Source: Bog-473 sp963728845
Lineage (GTDB): Bacteria; Actinomycetota; Acidimicrobiia; Acidimicrobiales; RAAP-2
Assembly (NCBI GenBank): GCA_963728845.1
Contig: CAVSLS010000041.1
Location: 62,001 to 126,000 of the forward strand
Direction of reading: 5' to 3'
Length of the DNA: 64,000 nt
Below are positions 38,283-47,067 of the stretch, in pieces (position 1 is the stretch's first letter; each line of letters begins with the position of its first letter). The notes beneath the pieces are model-generated. The model was not told the DNA's origin, made no database searches, and saw nothing but the letters and a program-made list of their open reading frames with translations. A program made the translations under genes and the position numbers.

Positions 38283-39470
38283 TCAGCTGCGTCGGGTGAG
38301 CACCCACCCGTTTTCGGCCATCACTGCGTGGATCTCCGAGTCGCTGAAGTCGTAGCGGCGGAGGTCGTCGGCGAAGGACGTGGGTTCGGCCAGTCCCTCG
38401 GCGTGCGGCCAGTCCGAGCCGAAGAGGATGTGGTCGAGACCGAGCTCCTTCTTCAGGTTGCTCAAGTCGTCCTCGTAGAACGGCGCCACCCACACGTGGT
38501 CCCGGAAGGTCTCCACCGGGTCGGACGCGAAGGCGCTCGGCATCTGCCCGTACGCCTTGGCCAGCTTCTTGAGCAGGATGGGGACCCATGAGGCACCCGC
38601 CTCGATGCTGGCCACCCTGATGCGGGGGAACCGATCGAACAGGCCCTGGCAGACGAGTGCGGCCATCGTCTCGTAGGGGGGGCGGTCCGCGCTCAACACC
38701 ATGCGCAGCGGCGAGTGCCGGAACGCCTCGAACTCACCCTGAGGCTCCCAGTCCGCCAGGTAGCGGCCGTAACCCGCGTCGCCCGAGTGGATGCCGACGG
38801 TGACACCCGATTCGTTGACCAGTCCCCAGAAGCGGTCGTAGCGAGGGTCCGCTGGCGACGTGAGGCCGGTGGGCGTGTGAGCCGGGCCACCCTTCACGCA
38901 GACGACGCGGGCGTCTGCCCGGAGCACGCGCTCGAGCTCTGCCACTGCGGCATCGACATCGACCAGCGTCAACATGGGCGCGGCAAAGATGCGCTCCTGG
39001 TACGCGTAGCCCCAGTCGTCCTCGAGCCAACGATTGAAGGCTTCGAAGGCCGCCACCAGGGCGGGCGGGTCGCCGGCGAGAGACTCCTCCATGCCGACCC
39101 CGAGCGTCGGGAACAGGAGGCACCCGTCGAGACCCTGTTCGTCCATGACTCGCAACCGTGCGTCGCGGTCGCGGTACTCGGGGCGGATGGGCTCGAGCTC
39201 CCCGAAGAGGGCTCGCATGTCCTTGGCGCCCGGGTTGCGGCCCCGGAAGTACTCGTCGAGGCTGCCGGGCTTGGCCACCGGGTCGAAGAGTGGGTTGGGG
39301 ATGAAGCGGTTGACCTTCCCCCCGACCAGGAGGCGGGTGCGGCCGTCGACCTGGGCCCACTGCATCGCCCGCTTGGCCATTTTGGGATCGATGTGGCGGG
39401 TATAGGCGTCGGTGGCCTCGTAGTAGTGGTTGTCGGCGTCGAACACGCCGTAGCCGAGGGTCGACGTCAT
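38283..39470 (-). CDS. Amidohydrolase-2 family protein
   Basis: Intact 395-aa TIM-barrel enzyme of the amidohydrolase/decarboxylase group. Metal ligands are visible: VFDADNHYYEATDAYTRH at the N-terminus (DxxNHxxE variant of DxH), GVTVGIHSGDAGYG (strand-5 His), and LFGSDWPHAEGLAEPTSFAD (last Asp). IRVASIEAGASWVPILLKKL gives the conserved E-x-GxxW segment. Relatives are often found beside acyl-CoA dehydrogenases and Rieske oxygenases in actinobacterial degradation clusters. Its start overlaps the stop of the upstream degenerate homologue (ATGA), so the pair may work as a hetero-oligomer. Its specific reaction is unknown. Confidence 0.87.
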   Translation of the reverse strand: MTSTLGYGVFDADNHYYEATDAYTRHIDPKMAKRAMQWAQVDGRTRLLVGGKVNRFIPNPLFDPVAKPGSLDEYFRGRNPGAKDMRALFGELEPIRPEYRDRDARLRVMDEQGLDGCLLFPTLGVGMEESLAGDPPALVAAFEAFNRWLEDDWGYAYQERIFAAPMLTLVDVDAAVAELERVLRADARVVCVKGGPAHTPTGLTSPADPRYDRFWGLVNESGVTVGIHSGDAGYGRYLADWEPQGEFEAFRHSPLRMVLSADRPPYETMAALVCQGLFDRFPRIRVASIEAGASWVPILLKKLAKAYGQMPSAFASDPVETFRDHVWVAPFYEDDLSNLKKELGLDHILFGSDWPHAEGLAEPTSFADDLRRYDFSDSEIHAVMAENGWVLTRRS

Positions 39471-40342
39471 GACAGACCCAGCACGCGCAGCGCGTTGGTG
39501 CGGAGGAACTTGGGCCAGACCTCATCTTTGAAGCCCACGTTCGGCATCTCGGTCATGATGCGCTCCAGCGACAGCCCCATCGGGAAGTACCCGGCATAGA
39601 TGATCTTGTCGGCACCGCGGGTGTTGGCATAGTCGATGATGTCCCGGGGGTAGTACTTCGGCGCGAAGGCACTCGTCGAGTAGTGCAGTCCCGGCCACTT
39701 GAGCATGAGCTTGACCGCCAGCTCGGTCCAGGGCTCGCAGCCGTGGCGGGTCACGAACACGAGGTCGGGGAAGTCGAACATCACTTCGTCGATGAGCTCG
39801 ACATGCTGGCAGGCGGCTTTCAGCCGCGGCCCGGGGACTCCGGCACAACAGAAGAGTGGTATGCCCAGCTCCACGCACTTGGCGTAAATCGGGTACATCT
39901 TCTTGTCGTTGATGGGCACCTGCGGGAAAGGTCCCGCCGGGAACACGCCCACCGCCCTGACCCCGAACGTCTCGTACTGGGAGACGAGCCGGTTGATGCC
40001 CTTCATCCCCTCGTTGGGATCGATCGAGGACGAGGGGATGAAGCGGTCCGGGTGCTTCTTCAGTGCTTCAGCCCCGGCGCCCTCCGGATCGCCCACCCCG
40101 ATCATTCCCCGCTCGATGCCCCACAGGTCCATCTCCCGGAGGGTGACGCCGATGGGATCGTCGGCACCCTCGAGCGAGCGCTCGGGCACATCCTTGAACA
40201 TGTACTCGGCCGGGAAGGCGAACTTCTCCTGGGACTCCCTGTCCTTGGTCTGCCGGGTGATGAACCGGTAGACCTCCTTCATGTCGCGACTGGGGAAGCT
40301 GATCATCGTGTCGACGATCCCCACGTTCTCTGGCATTCCCAA
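39467..40342 (-). CDS. Amidohydrolase-2-like protein lacking metal ligands
   Basis: A 291-aa TIM-barrel protein of the amidohydrolase-2 family. The three usual metal-ligand places have changed: the N-terminal DxH reads IVDTMISFPS; the strand-5 His region reads IPLFCCAGVPGP; the C-terminal GSD[YW]PH reads IIYAGYFPMG. Other family segments are intact, such as RHGCEPWTELAVKLMLKWPG, STSAFAPKYYPRDIIDYANT and GVRAVGVFPAGP. It is therefore expected to be metal-free: either a structural or regulatory partner of the next gene or a changed enzyme. The TTG at 40342 has GGAGGAG at good spacing; the ATG at 40336 is an alternative. First gene of the minus operon behind the palindromic operator. Confidence 0.8.
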   Translation of the reverse strand: MGMPENVGIVDTMISFPSRDMKEVYRFITRQTKDRESQEKFAFPAEYMFKDVPERSLEGADDPIGVTLREMDLWGIERGMIGVGDPEGAGAEALKKHPDRFIPSSSIDPNEGMKGINRLVSQYETFGVRAVGVFPAGPFPQVPINDKKMYPIYAKCVELGIPLFCCAGVPGPRLKAACQHVELIDEVMFDFPDLVFVTRHGCEPWTELAVKLMLKWPGLHYSTSAFAPKYYPRDIIDYANTRGADKIIYAGYFPMGLSLERIMTEMPNVGFKDEVWPKFLRTNALRVLGLS

Positions 40343-40441
40343 CGGTTGTCTCCTCCCTGTGTCGCCTCTGTCGCGGGCGGCGGCGAGCCCGTCCGAGCGC
40401 GGGCCTGGCGGCAACCCGTGCACACGGCCACTGCATGGTGC

Positions 40442-40470
40442 ATACTAGAACTAGAATCTAGTTCTAGCAA
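40442..40470 (-). promoter_or_regulatory. Promoter overlapped by a 23-bp palindromic operator
   Basis: Arms CTAGAACTAGA (40445-40455) and TCTAGTTCTAG (40457-40467) form a perfect inverted repeat around one central base. On the minus strand TTGCTA (40470-40465) and TAGTAT (40447-40442) are separated by exactly 17 bases, so the palindrome fills the whole promoter of the amidohydrolase-dehydrogenase-P450 operon. The TetR gene at 40520 is transcribed away from it. Repression by that TetR is the natural inference. Confidence 0.75.
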
Positions 40471-40519
40471 CTGGCCCGAGTCAGACGCCGGCGCCGGCGT
40501 CGGAAGGTGGTCCGAGAAA

Positions 40520-41163
40520 GTGCAAGACCGCGCCACCGACAACGCTGCCGTGCCAGAAGGTCTGAGCACCCGGCAGGCAGCCCGCCGACAACGCATGCTC
40601 GACGCCGCCCTGAGCCTGCTGGAGGTGCGCGACTACGAGCGGATCTCGGTGCGCGAGGTGGCCGAGTCCGCGTCCGTTGCCCTGGCCACCCTGTACCACT
40701 ACTTCCCCTCCAAGGAGCAGCTCTTCGCGGAAGCCCTGGTCCAGTGGGCCTCGTCGCTGGGGGCGAGCGTCACCACACGTCCCCTCGTGGGGAGCACCCC
40801 GGCCCGGCGAGTCGAAGAGGCACTCCTGCGCTCGGTCCGGGCCTTCGAGCGACGGCCCCAACTGGCGCGACTCATCGGCCGACTGGAGATGTCGGAGGAC
40901 CCGTTCGCCCGTGACGTCCTGGCGCGGCTCGATGCGGTGACGACCGACGTGTACCTGGACCTTCTGACGGAGCTGCCGCATGACGAGGCCGTCCGGATCG
41001 TCCGCGTGCTGGACTCGGTCCTCGACAGCTCGCTGCGCGCCTGGTCCTCGGGCCGTTCCACCATCCGCGACGTTCGGCGCGCGTTGAGTGACGCCGTCGC
41101 ACTCGTGCTGCCCGAACGAGATGGCTCACGGAGCTCGGCGAGATGCGGGCGTTGCGGCCGTGA
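40520..41163 (+). CDS. TetR-family regulator (one frameshift near the end)
   Basis: TetR regulator of about 214 aa. The DNA-binding domain reads ARRQRMLDAALSLLEVRDYE, ISVREVAESASVALATLYHY, FPSKEQLFAEALVQW (about residues 20-75). The ligand domain includes VEEALLRSVRAFERRPQLAR and MSEDPFARDVLARLD. As read, the frame runs into the following CoA-transferase, but one indel near 41120 restores a tail LTELGEMRALRP and a stop at 41161-41163, a sensible end. The GTG at 40520 is the likely start. It lies 53 bases from a perfect 23-bp palindrome and should control the divergent operon and itself. Confidence 0.78.
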
Positions 41164-41182
41164 GCACATCCGGCGCGAAGCG

Positions 41183-43499
41183 GTGACGGAGCGATTCGTC
41201 CTCGAGGGTCTCCGCGTCCTCGACTACACGGACGGCATCGCCGGACCCTACTGTTCGAAGCTCATGGCCGACGCCGGTGCCGATGTGGTCAAGGTGGAAT
41301 CCGGCGATGCAGAACGACTGCGTTACCAGGGATCTGGGGCGCTCTTCGAGTTCCTGAACGCCTCCAAGCGGTCGGTCAGACAAGGCGACGGACTCGCTCC
41401 GGAAGCCGGATGTCATCTTGAGCCACCATCCCGCCGATGTGGACCGGTGGCGCCGGCTGAACCGAACCGCCGTGATCGTGACCATCACGCCGTTCGGCCG
41501 GGCGGGGCCATGGGCTGGACGACCCTGGACCGAATTCACCCTGCAAGCGGCGTGCGGTTCGACCGGCCAACGAGGACTGCCGGAGCGACCACCGCTGGCC
41601 GCCGGGGGGCGCATCGGCGAATGGGCGGCCGGGACGTTCGCAGCCGTCGCCGCGCTCGCCGCCCACCGGGAAGCCCGCCGCTCGGGCTACGGCGAGGACG
41701 TCGACGTGGCCATCCTCGACTGCATGGCCGTCACGATGGTCACGTACCCCTCCGTCTATGCGTCGTTCCTTGGTTGGCCCTCGTCGAGAGGAACCGGGCG
41801 CACGGTCGAGGTGCCGTCGATTGAGCCGACGAGCGACGGGTACTTCGTGGTCACCACCAACAGCGCACAGCAGTTCCAGGACTTTCTGGTCATGATCGGG
41901 CGCCCGGAGCTGATGGAGGACCTCGAGCTGGCCCAGGTCGCCAAGCGGTTCGCCCGCCGCGACGAGTTCCTCCAGGCGGTGCACCGCCACACCACGAGCC
42001 GGACGACCTCGCAAGTCCTCGAAGAGGCCGCCCTGTTCCGGCTGCCGGCGGCTCCCGTGCTCGACGCCGCCGGCGTGCTCGGGTTCGAGCAGTTCCGGGA
42101 TCGAGACGTCTTCGTCGCTTCGTCCTCGGGACGGTTCGTCCAGCCCCGCGTTCCCTACCGCATCTCCGGCCTCGCATCCCGGGCCTTCTCGCCGGCGCCC
42201 GCCCCGGGCGAACACGAGGGTGCGGTCGTCTGGCCTGCTCGGCCCGCTTCGCCCCCGGCGTCGCTGCGAGAGTGGCAGCTCCCGCTCGTGGGATCCCGGG
42301 TCGTCGACTGCACGGCGTGGTGGGCCGGCCCCTCGGCCACGAACATCCTTGCGGCCCTCGGGGCCGATGTGATCAAGGTCGAATCGGTCGGGCGACCCGA
42401 TCAGATGCGCCTGGTCAGCGCCCGACGACCACCCGAGGACCACTGGTGGGAGTGGGGTCCGATCTTCCACGCCGTCAACATCGGAAAGCGCGGCATCACG
42501 GTCGACCTCGGCCACGAGGAGGGCATCGACGTGTTCCGTCGCCTCCTGCGAACCGCTGACGTGCTGCTCGAGAACTACACGCCGCGAGTGATGGACCAGT
42601 TCGGGCTGACCTGGGACTCGGTCCACGCGCTGAACCCGGAGCTGATCATGGTGCGGATGCCGGCATTCGGGCTCGATGGTCCATGGCGAGACCGCACGGG
42701 ATTCGCACAGACCATGGAATCGGTCAGCGGCATGGCGTGGAGGACGGGATTCCCGGACGGCCCGCCCACACTCGTTCGCGGTGCGTGCGATCCCATCGCA
42801 GGGATGCATGCGGTGATCGCCACGATGCTGGCACTCCTCGAGCGCGACCACTCGGGGCGGGGATCACACGTGGAGTCCGTGATGGTCGAGGCCGCGCTCA
42901 ACGTCGCCGCGGAGCAGCTGGTCGAATTCTCCGCTTCCGGTGAGGTCATGGGCCGCCTCGGCAATCGTGGCCCCGCCGCCGCACCGCAAGGCGTCTACCG
43001 GTGCCGTGGCGACGACCGTTGGGTGGCGATCGCCGTCGAGACCGACGCCCAATGGTCGGCCCTCGTGCGAGCCATCGGTGAATCGCCAGGGTCGGCCGAC
43101 GAGGAAGTGGCTCAGGCGGAGGGGCGCCACGTGCACCACGACGCGATCGATCGTTGGCTGGAGGCATGGACGGAAGCAAGGGATGCGCACGACATCGTCG
43201 ATGAACTCTCGTCCTCGGGGGTGCCGGCCGAGGTGGTCATCGCCGCACGCGACATCGTCCGCAACCCACAACTCCATTTTCGTTCCCTCTTCGAAACGGA
43301 AGACCATCCGGTCACCGGAGCACACGAGGTCCCGATGCTCCCCTTCCGCTTCGCTCACGTCGCCCGGTGGCTCCGTCGCCCGTCGCCGTCCTTGGGGCAG
43401 CACAACGACGAGGTGCTCGCCGAGCTCGCCGTCGACCTGGAAGCGAGGGAGCTTCTCCGCAGGAAACGGGTGATCGGCGATCGCCTGGCCGGCGCGTGA
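41183..43499 (+). CDS. Tandem (two-domain) family III CoA-transferase (one frameshift)
   Basis: About 772 aa, with two CaiB/BaiF domains fused. Domain 1: FVLEGLRVLDYTDGIAGPYC, KLMADAGADVVKVESGDAER; after an indel near 41395 it continues HHPADVDRWRRLNRTAVIVT. At the catalytic position it reads GGRIGEWAAGTFAAVAALAA, Glu instead of Asp. Domain 2: VGSRVVDCTAWWAGPSATNI, LGADVIKVESVGRPDQMRLV, GKRGITVDLGHEEG, with Asp retained in RGACDPIAGMHAVIA. In such fusions one half may be non-catalytic. It lies 19 bases behind the TetR gene and 65 bases before an amidohydrolase. Transfers CoA to or racemises an intermediate of the pathway. Confidence 0.82.
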
Positions 43500-43564
43500 C
43501 GCGCACCGGCGTGCGGCGTGTCGAACGGCGTATCGAACAACTGAAGGGATGAAAGGAGCGGCAC

Positions 43565-44857
43565 ATGCGACAGGCTGACGACATGATCCTGATCAGCGTC
43601 GATGACCACATCGCCGAACCGGCGGACATGTTCGAGAACCACCTCCCCGATCGGTTCAAGGGCCGGGCTCCACGTGTCGTCACCGACGAACGAGGATTTC
43701 AGCAGTGGTGGTACGGCGACAAGAAGGGCCGGAACCTCGGCCTGAACGCCGTGGCGGGCAAGCCCCGCGAGATGTTCAATGTCAACCCCACCAGCTACAG
43801 CGACATGCGTCCCGGTTGCTACGACGTCGACGAACGGGTCCGCGACATGTCCGCTGGGGGCCAGCTGGCCGGCCTGAACTTCCCGAACTGGACGGGGTTC
43901 TCCGGCCAGGTCCTCAACGAGGGTCCCGACAGGGACCTCAACGAGATCATGATCAAGGCGTACAACGACTGGCACATCGACGAATGGTGCGCCGCACACC
44001 CTGAACGGTTCATCCCCTGCGGCATCCTTCCGCTGTTCGACGTCGAGAAGGCGGCGCAAGAGGTCCGGCGTCTCGCCGCCAAGGGGTGTCATGCCGTGAC
44101 CTTCTCCGAGAACCCGGCAGCCTTGCACATGCCGTCGATCCACTCGGGCCACTGGGACCCGCTCTTCGCCGCGTGCTCGGACGTGGGGACGATCCTGTGC
44201 CTGCACGTTGGCTCGTCTTCCAAGGCCGCGTCGACGACTCCCGATGCTCCACCCTCGGTCCCCATGAGCCTGTCGTCGACCGCCTCGATCTACTCCCTCG
44301 GCGACCTGATGTGGGCAGACTTCTGGTGGCGCTTTCCCGACCTCCGCTTCTCGCTCACGGAGGGGGACATCGGCTGGATCCCGTACTTCCTCCAGCGGGC
44401 CGAACACATTCAGACTCGTCACTCGGGCTGGACCGCGCAGACCTTTCCCGAGGGGTACGGTCCGTCCGACGTCTTTCGCGAGCGCGTCCTCTGCTGCTTC
44501 ATCAATGATCCCGTCGGGGTCAGCCTGATCGACCACTTCAACATCGACAACGTCTGCTGGGAGTCGGACTATCCGCACTCCGACAGCTCGTGGCCGAATG
44601 CGCCGGAGGTCAACGAAGCACAGTTCGCGGCGCTGACCGCCGAGCAGGTTGACAAGATCACCCATCTCAATGCCATGCGGCACTTCTCCTTCGATCCGTT
44701 TGCCACGTGGCCACGGGATCGGTGCACGGTCAAGGCCCTGCGGGACGAGGCTTCCGACGTCGACACCATGACGCATGTGGGGCGAGCGCCCGACGAGAGC
44801 GACCGTGACTACTTCAAGAGCCTGAGTGGGGCGGGAAGAGAGGCTCCGTCGGACTGA
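43565..44857 (+). CDS. Amidohydrolase-2 family protein
   Basis: Intact 430-aa TIM-barrel hydrolase or decarboxylase. ISVDDHIAEPADMFENHLPD has the N-terminal metal motif, DWHIDEWCAAHPERFIPCGI is a family segment, TILCLHVGSSSKA has the strand-5 His, LTEGDIGWIPYFLQRAEHI the ExGxxW segment, and CWESDYPHSDSSWPNAPE the last Asp. Close paralogue of the gene at 55437 (same VDDH, ESDYPHSDSSWP-type end and length). The ATG at 43565 follows AAAGGAG. Co-directional with the tandem CoA-transferase. Proteins of this subgroup commonly sit in actinobacterial ring-degradation clusters, but no reaction is firmly known to me. Confidence 0.87.
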   Translation: MRQADDMILISVDDHIAEPADMFENHLPDRFKGRAPRVVTDERGFQQWWYGDKKGRNLGLNAVAGKPREMFNVNPTSYSDMRPGCYDVDERVRDMSAGGQLAGLNFPNWTGFSGQVLNEGPDRDLNEIMIKAYNDWHIDEWCAAHPERFIPCGILPLFDVEKAAQEVRRLAAKGCHAVTFSENPAALHMPSIHSGHWDPLFAACSDVGTILCLHVGSSSKAASTTPDAPPSVPMSLSSTASIYSLGDLMWADFWWRFPDLRFSLTEGDIGWIPYFLQRAEHIQTRHSGWTAQTFPEGYGPSDVFRERVLCCFINDPVGVSLIDHFNIDNVCWESDYPHSDSSWPNAPEVNEAQFAALTAEQVDKITHLNAMRHFSFDPFATWPRDRCTVKALRDEASDVDTMTHVGRAPDESDRDYFKSLSGAGREAPSD

Positions 44858-44873
44858 GCCGGCAACGGGCATC

Positions 44874-46217
44874 TCACTCTTCCCCCGTCCAGGCCCGAAC
44901 TGGACCTGCCACATCGACCATCTCCCTCAGCTGCTGGCCGTCCGTTGCCAGCGTGACGACGTCCGCGCTGCCGGCCGCCAGGGCCGTCAGCCGCACGACA
45001 TGGGCGTCAGCGTCCAACGCGCGACCGTCCGGCTGCCACGCCTCGAGCCCGATCGGGATGCCGAGAAGGGCGCCTTGTTCGAGGACCGCTCGCGTTGCCT
45101 CGTCCACGGGACCGTCCACCACCGCGAGGCCCGGCCGCCAACGGCGCCGACGCGCGCGCCACGAGGACGCACGCCGCGGCCCAGCCGTGCACGGCCTCGC
45201 CGGGCACGAAGGCGGTGCCCAGCCGTGTGGTGGCGAACGTGCGGGCCACCCAGAAGCCGGCCGTCCCCGGGTCGGCCGCGACCAGCCCGCCATGACCGAG
45301 CACCTCGGCGTAGTGGCGGGTGACGAGCGATGGCATCAGCGGCGATCCGGTCGCCGACCAGCCGGCCTGGGTGACGGCGGCCAACCGGTCGCGCAGCGGG
45401 GGCATGTCGGCGAACTGCCCCGGCTCTCCCCACCGCTCCGCCAGCGGCCCGAGGAGTTCGGGGGTGACGCTGCGGTGCGGGAAGTGCTCCCACAGCCGGC
45501 GGGGGGCTTCCGCCTCGTCCAGCCCGACCGTCGAGCACGAGGTCGGCCCCCGGGAGCCCACCGAGCTCGAAGTCGAGCTCTTGCAAGCCGACAGTCGCCC
45601 AGTGGTGGCGGCTGCGCCAGTGGAACACCCCCTTGGCACCCCAGGTGTTCAGGACCCCGAGCTTCCCGGCGGCGGCCAGCGCCCGGAGGCCTCCGACGGC
45701 ACGTCGGCGCACCACGCCAGGTCCGGCCAGCACGACGACGTGGCGCGCCCCCGAGATGTCACCGGCGAGGAGCGGTTCGGGCTCTCGGTAGTCGTCGGCG
45801 CTCCGCGGCACGGCGAGGGTGCCGACTCGGAGCACCGAAGCGGGATCGACATTGAGCTGGATGTACAACCCGTCTCCCTCCGCGGCCTCGGCGACGGCGG
45901 GGCCGAGGCCGAACAGCTCGTCGGCCTCGTCGATCACCCGCCGGTGCGTCGGGAGCGGCAGCGCCGAGGACGGGCTCGTGCTCCCGGCAACCGGCGCCGG
46001 CGGTCGATCGCCGACGACGACGATCTGGCCGTCACCGAGGTGCGCGACCGCCGCGTACGCCGTGCACGGCGCGATGGGCGTGCGCGAGGAGCAGGGCCAC
46101 CTGCGGGTCCGCGACCTCCGTCATGGGAAGTCCCGGCATCGGTCGGCCGTACGCGGCAGACACGCCCCCGACCGAGAGGGCCTGCAGCAGGACCTGGACG
46201 GCCGGGCGGCCGCTCAT
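44874..46217 (-). CDS. Degenerate TPP-dependent-enzyme-like protein (frameshifted)
   Basis: About 448 aa with the three-domain plan of acetolactate-synthase-type TPP enzymes, but shortened. N-terminal part: VQVLLQALSVGGVSAAYGRP, then, past an indel near 46050, AHLGDGQIVVVGDRPPAPVA. The normal HExA segment with the catalytic Glu is not found. Central domain: HVVVLAGPGVVRRRAVGGLR and LGVLNTWGAKGVFHWRSRHH, strongly family-like. C-terminal part, past indels near 45525 and 45145: HYAEVLGHGGLVAADPGTAG and LAVVDGPVDEATRAVLEQGA. The metal/TPP motif GDG-N is absent. So catalysis by TPP is unlikely. It is last in the MaoC-hydratase-dehydrogenase operon, 34 bases after the hydratase stop as read. Confidence 0.65.
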
Positions 46218-46251
46218 GCCCGGTCGAGGTCGCCCGTGTCGAGGGGGCCTG

Positions 46252-47067
46252 TCATGCCGATCGCGTCGGCGGCGCCCATTGCGGCTCGCGCTTCTCGGCG
46301 AAGGCGCGCGGGCCCTCCTCCTGGTCGGGGTGGCCCCACATGGAGACCAGTTCCCTCGCCCCGGCCCTGCACGCGTCGGTCAGCCCGGCCTCGAGCGCGC
46401 CCCACAGCGCGCGCTTGGTCGCCGCCATGGCGGCCGGAGAGTTGCGGGCGATCTTCTCGGCCAGTGCCTGGGCCTCCTCGCGCAGCCGTTCGGGCGGGTC
46501 GACCACCTGGCTCACCATGCCGAGGGCGAGAGCCCGCTCGGCGGACAGCCGCTCGTGGCGGCCGACGAGCGCCATCCGCATGACCGCCTCGAAGGGGATC
46601 TTGCGGGCCACGCCGATGGCCTCCATCGCCACCACCTGGCCGACCGAGACGTGGGGGTCGAAGAACTGCGCGTCGGAGGCGGCGATCACGATGTCGGCGT
46701 CGGCCACCCAGTGAAAGCCACCTCCGGCACAGATGCCGTTGACCGCGGTGATGACCGGCTTCCACACCTGGTTGTGCCAGGCGGTGAAGTGGAGGTCGAA
46801 TTCCTCGGTCGACTTGCGGTACCGCTCGAACCCGATGCCGTCCTCCGCGATCTCCATGACGTCGACGCCGGTCTGGAAGGCTCGCCCCTCGCCGGTGTGG
46901 ACGATGACCCGGACCTCCGGGTCGTCGTCGAGCGCCTTCCATGCCGCCTCGAACTCGTCACGCATGTGCGCGTTCATTGCGTTCAGGCGGTCTGGCCGGT
47001 TGTTGATCAGCCAGCCGACGGGACCGCGCCGCTCGAGGATCAGCGTGTCGAGTTTCGGGTAGCTCAC
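46252..47067 (-). CDS. Enoyl-CoA hydratase B (tandem paralogue)
   Basis: Crotonase-fold protein of 271 aa, unbroken through the fold: ERRGPVGWLINNRPDRLNAM, VHTGEGRAFQTGVDVMEIAE, AVNGICAGGGFHWVADADIV (oxyanion hole), DPHVSVGQVVAMEAIGVARK, and AERALALGMVSQVVDPPERL. The C-terminal third is almost identical at DNA level to that of its neighbour at 47064. The GTG at 47067 overlaps the neighbour's stop (GTGA) and has GGAGGT upstream. As read it stops at 46252; a one-base shift near 46270 would give the tail ADAIGMTGPLDTGDLDRA and a stop at 46214 overlapping the next ATG, matching the other junctions of this operon. Confidence 0.85.
   Translation of the reverse strand: MSYPKLDTLILERRGPVGWLINNRPDRLNAMNAHMRDEFEAAWKALDDDPEVRVIVHTGEGRAFQTGVDVMEIAEDGIGFERYRKSTEEFDLHFTAWHNQVWKPVITAVNGICAGGGFHWVADADIVIAASDAQFFDPHVSVGQVVAMEAIGVARKIPFEAVMRMALVGRHERLSAERALALGMVSQVVDPPERLREEAQALAEKIARNSPAAMAATKRALWGALEAGLTDACRAGARELVSMWGHPDQEEGPRAFAEKREPQWAPPTRSA
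46276..46605. repeat. Near-identical direct repeat, copy in hydratase B
   Basis: About 330 bases are repeated in the same orientation at 47121-47451 with, by eye, four substitutions and one single-base indel. The sequences diverge sharply on both sides although the genes stay homologous, which marks a recent gene-conversion tract rather than ordinary paralogy. Confidence 0.9.

Noticed and set aside
40445..40467. Palindrome as a canonical KstR steroid operator
   Set aside because: KstR sites as I know them have TAGAAC and GTTCTA half-sites two bases apart; here the half-sites are nine bases apart, so identity with KstR cannot be claimed.
39683..41824. One giant fusion of a TetR domain with a CoA-transferase
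   Set aside because: The joint is explained by a single indel near 41120 that restores a stop for TetR at 41161 and a separate GTG start at 41183; the part before 40520 is antisense to the amidohydrolase-like gene.
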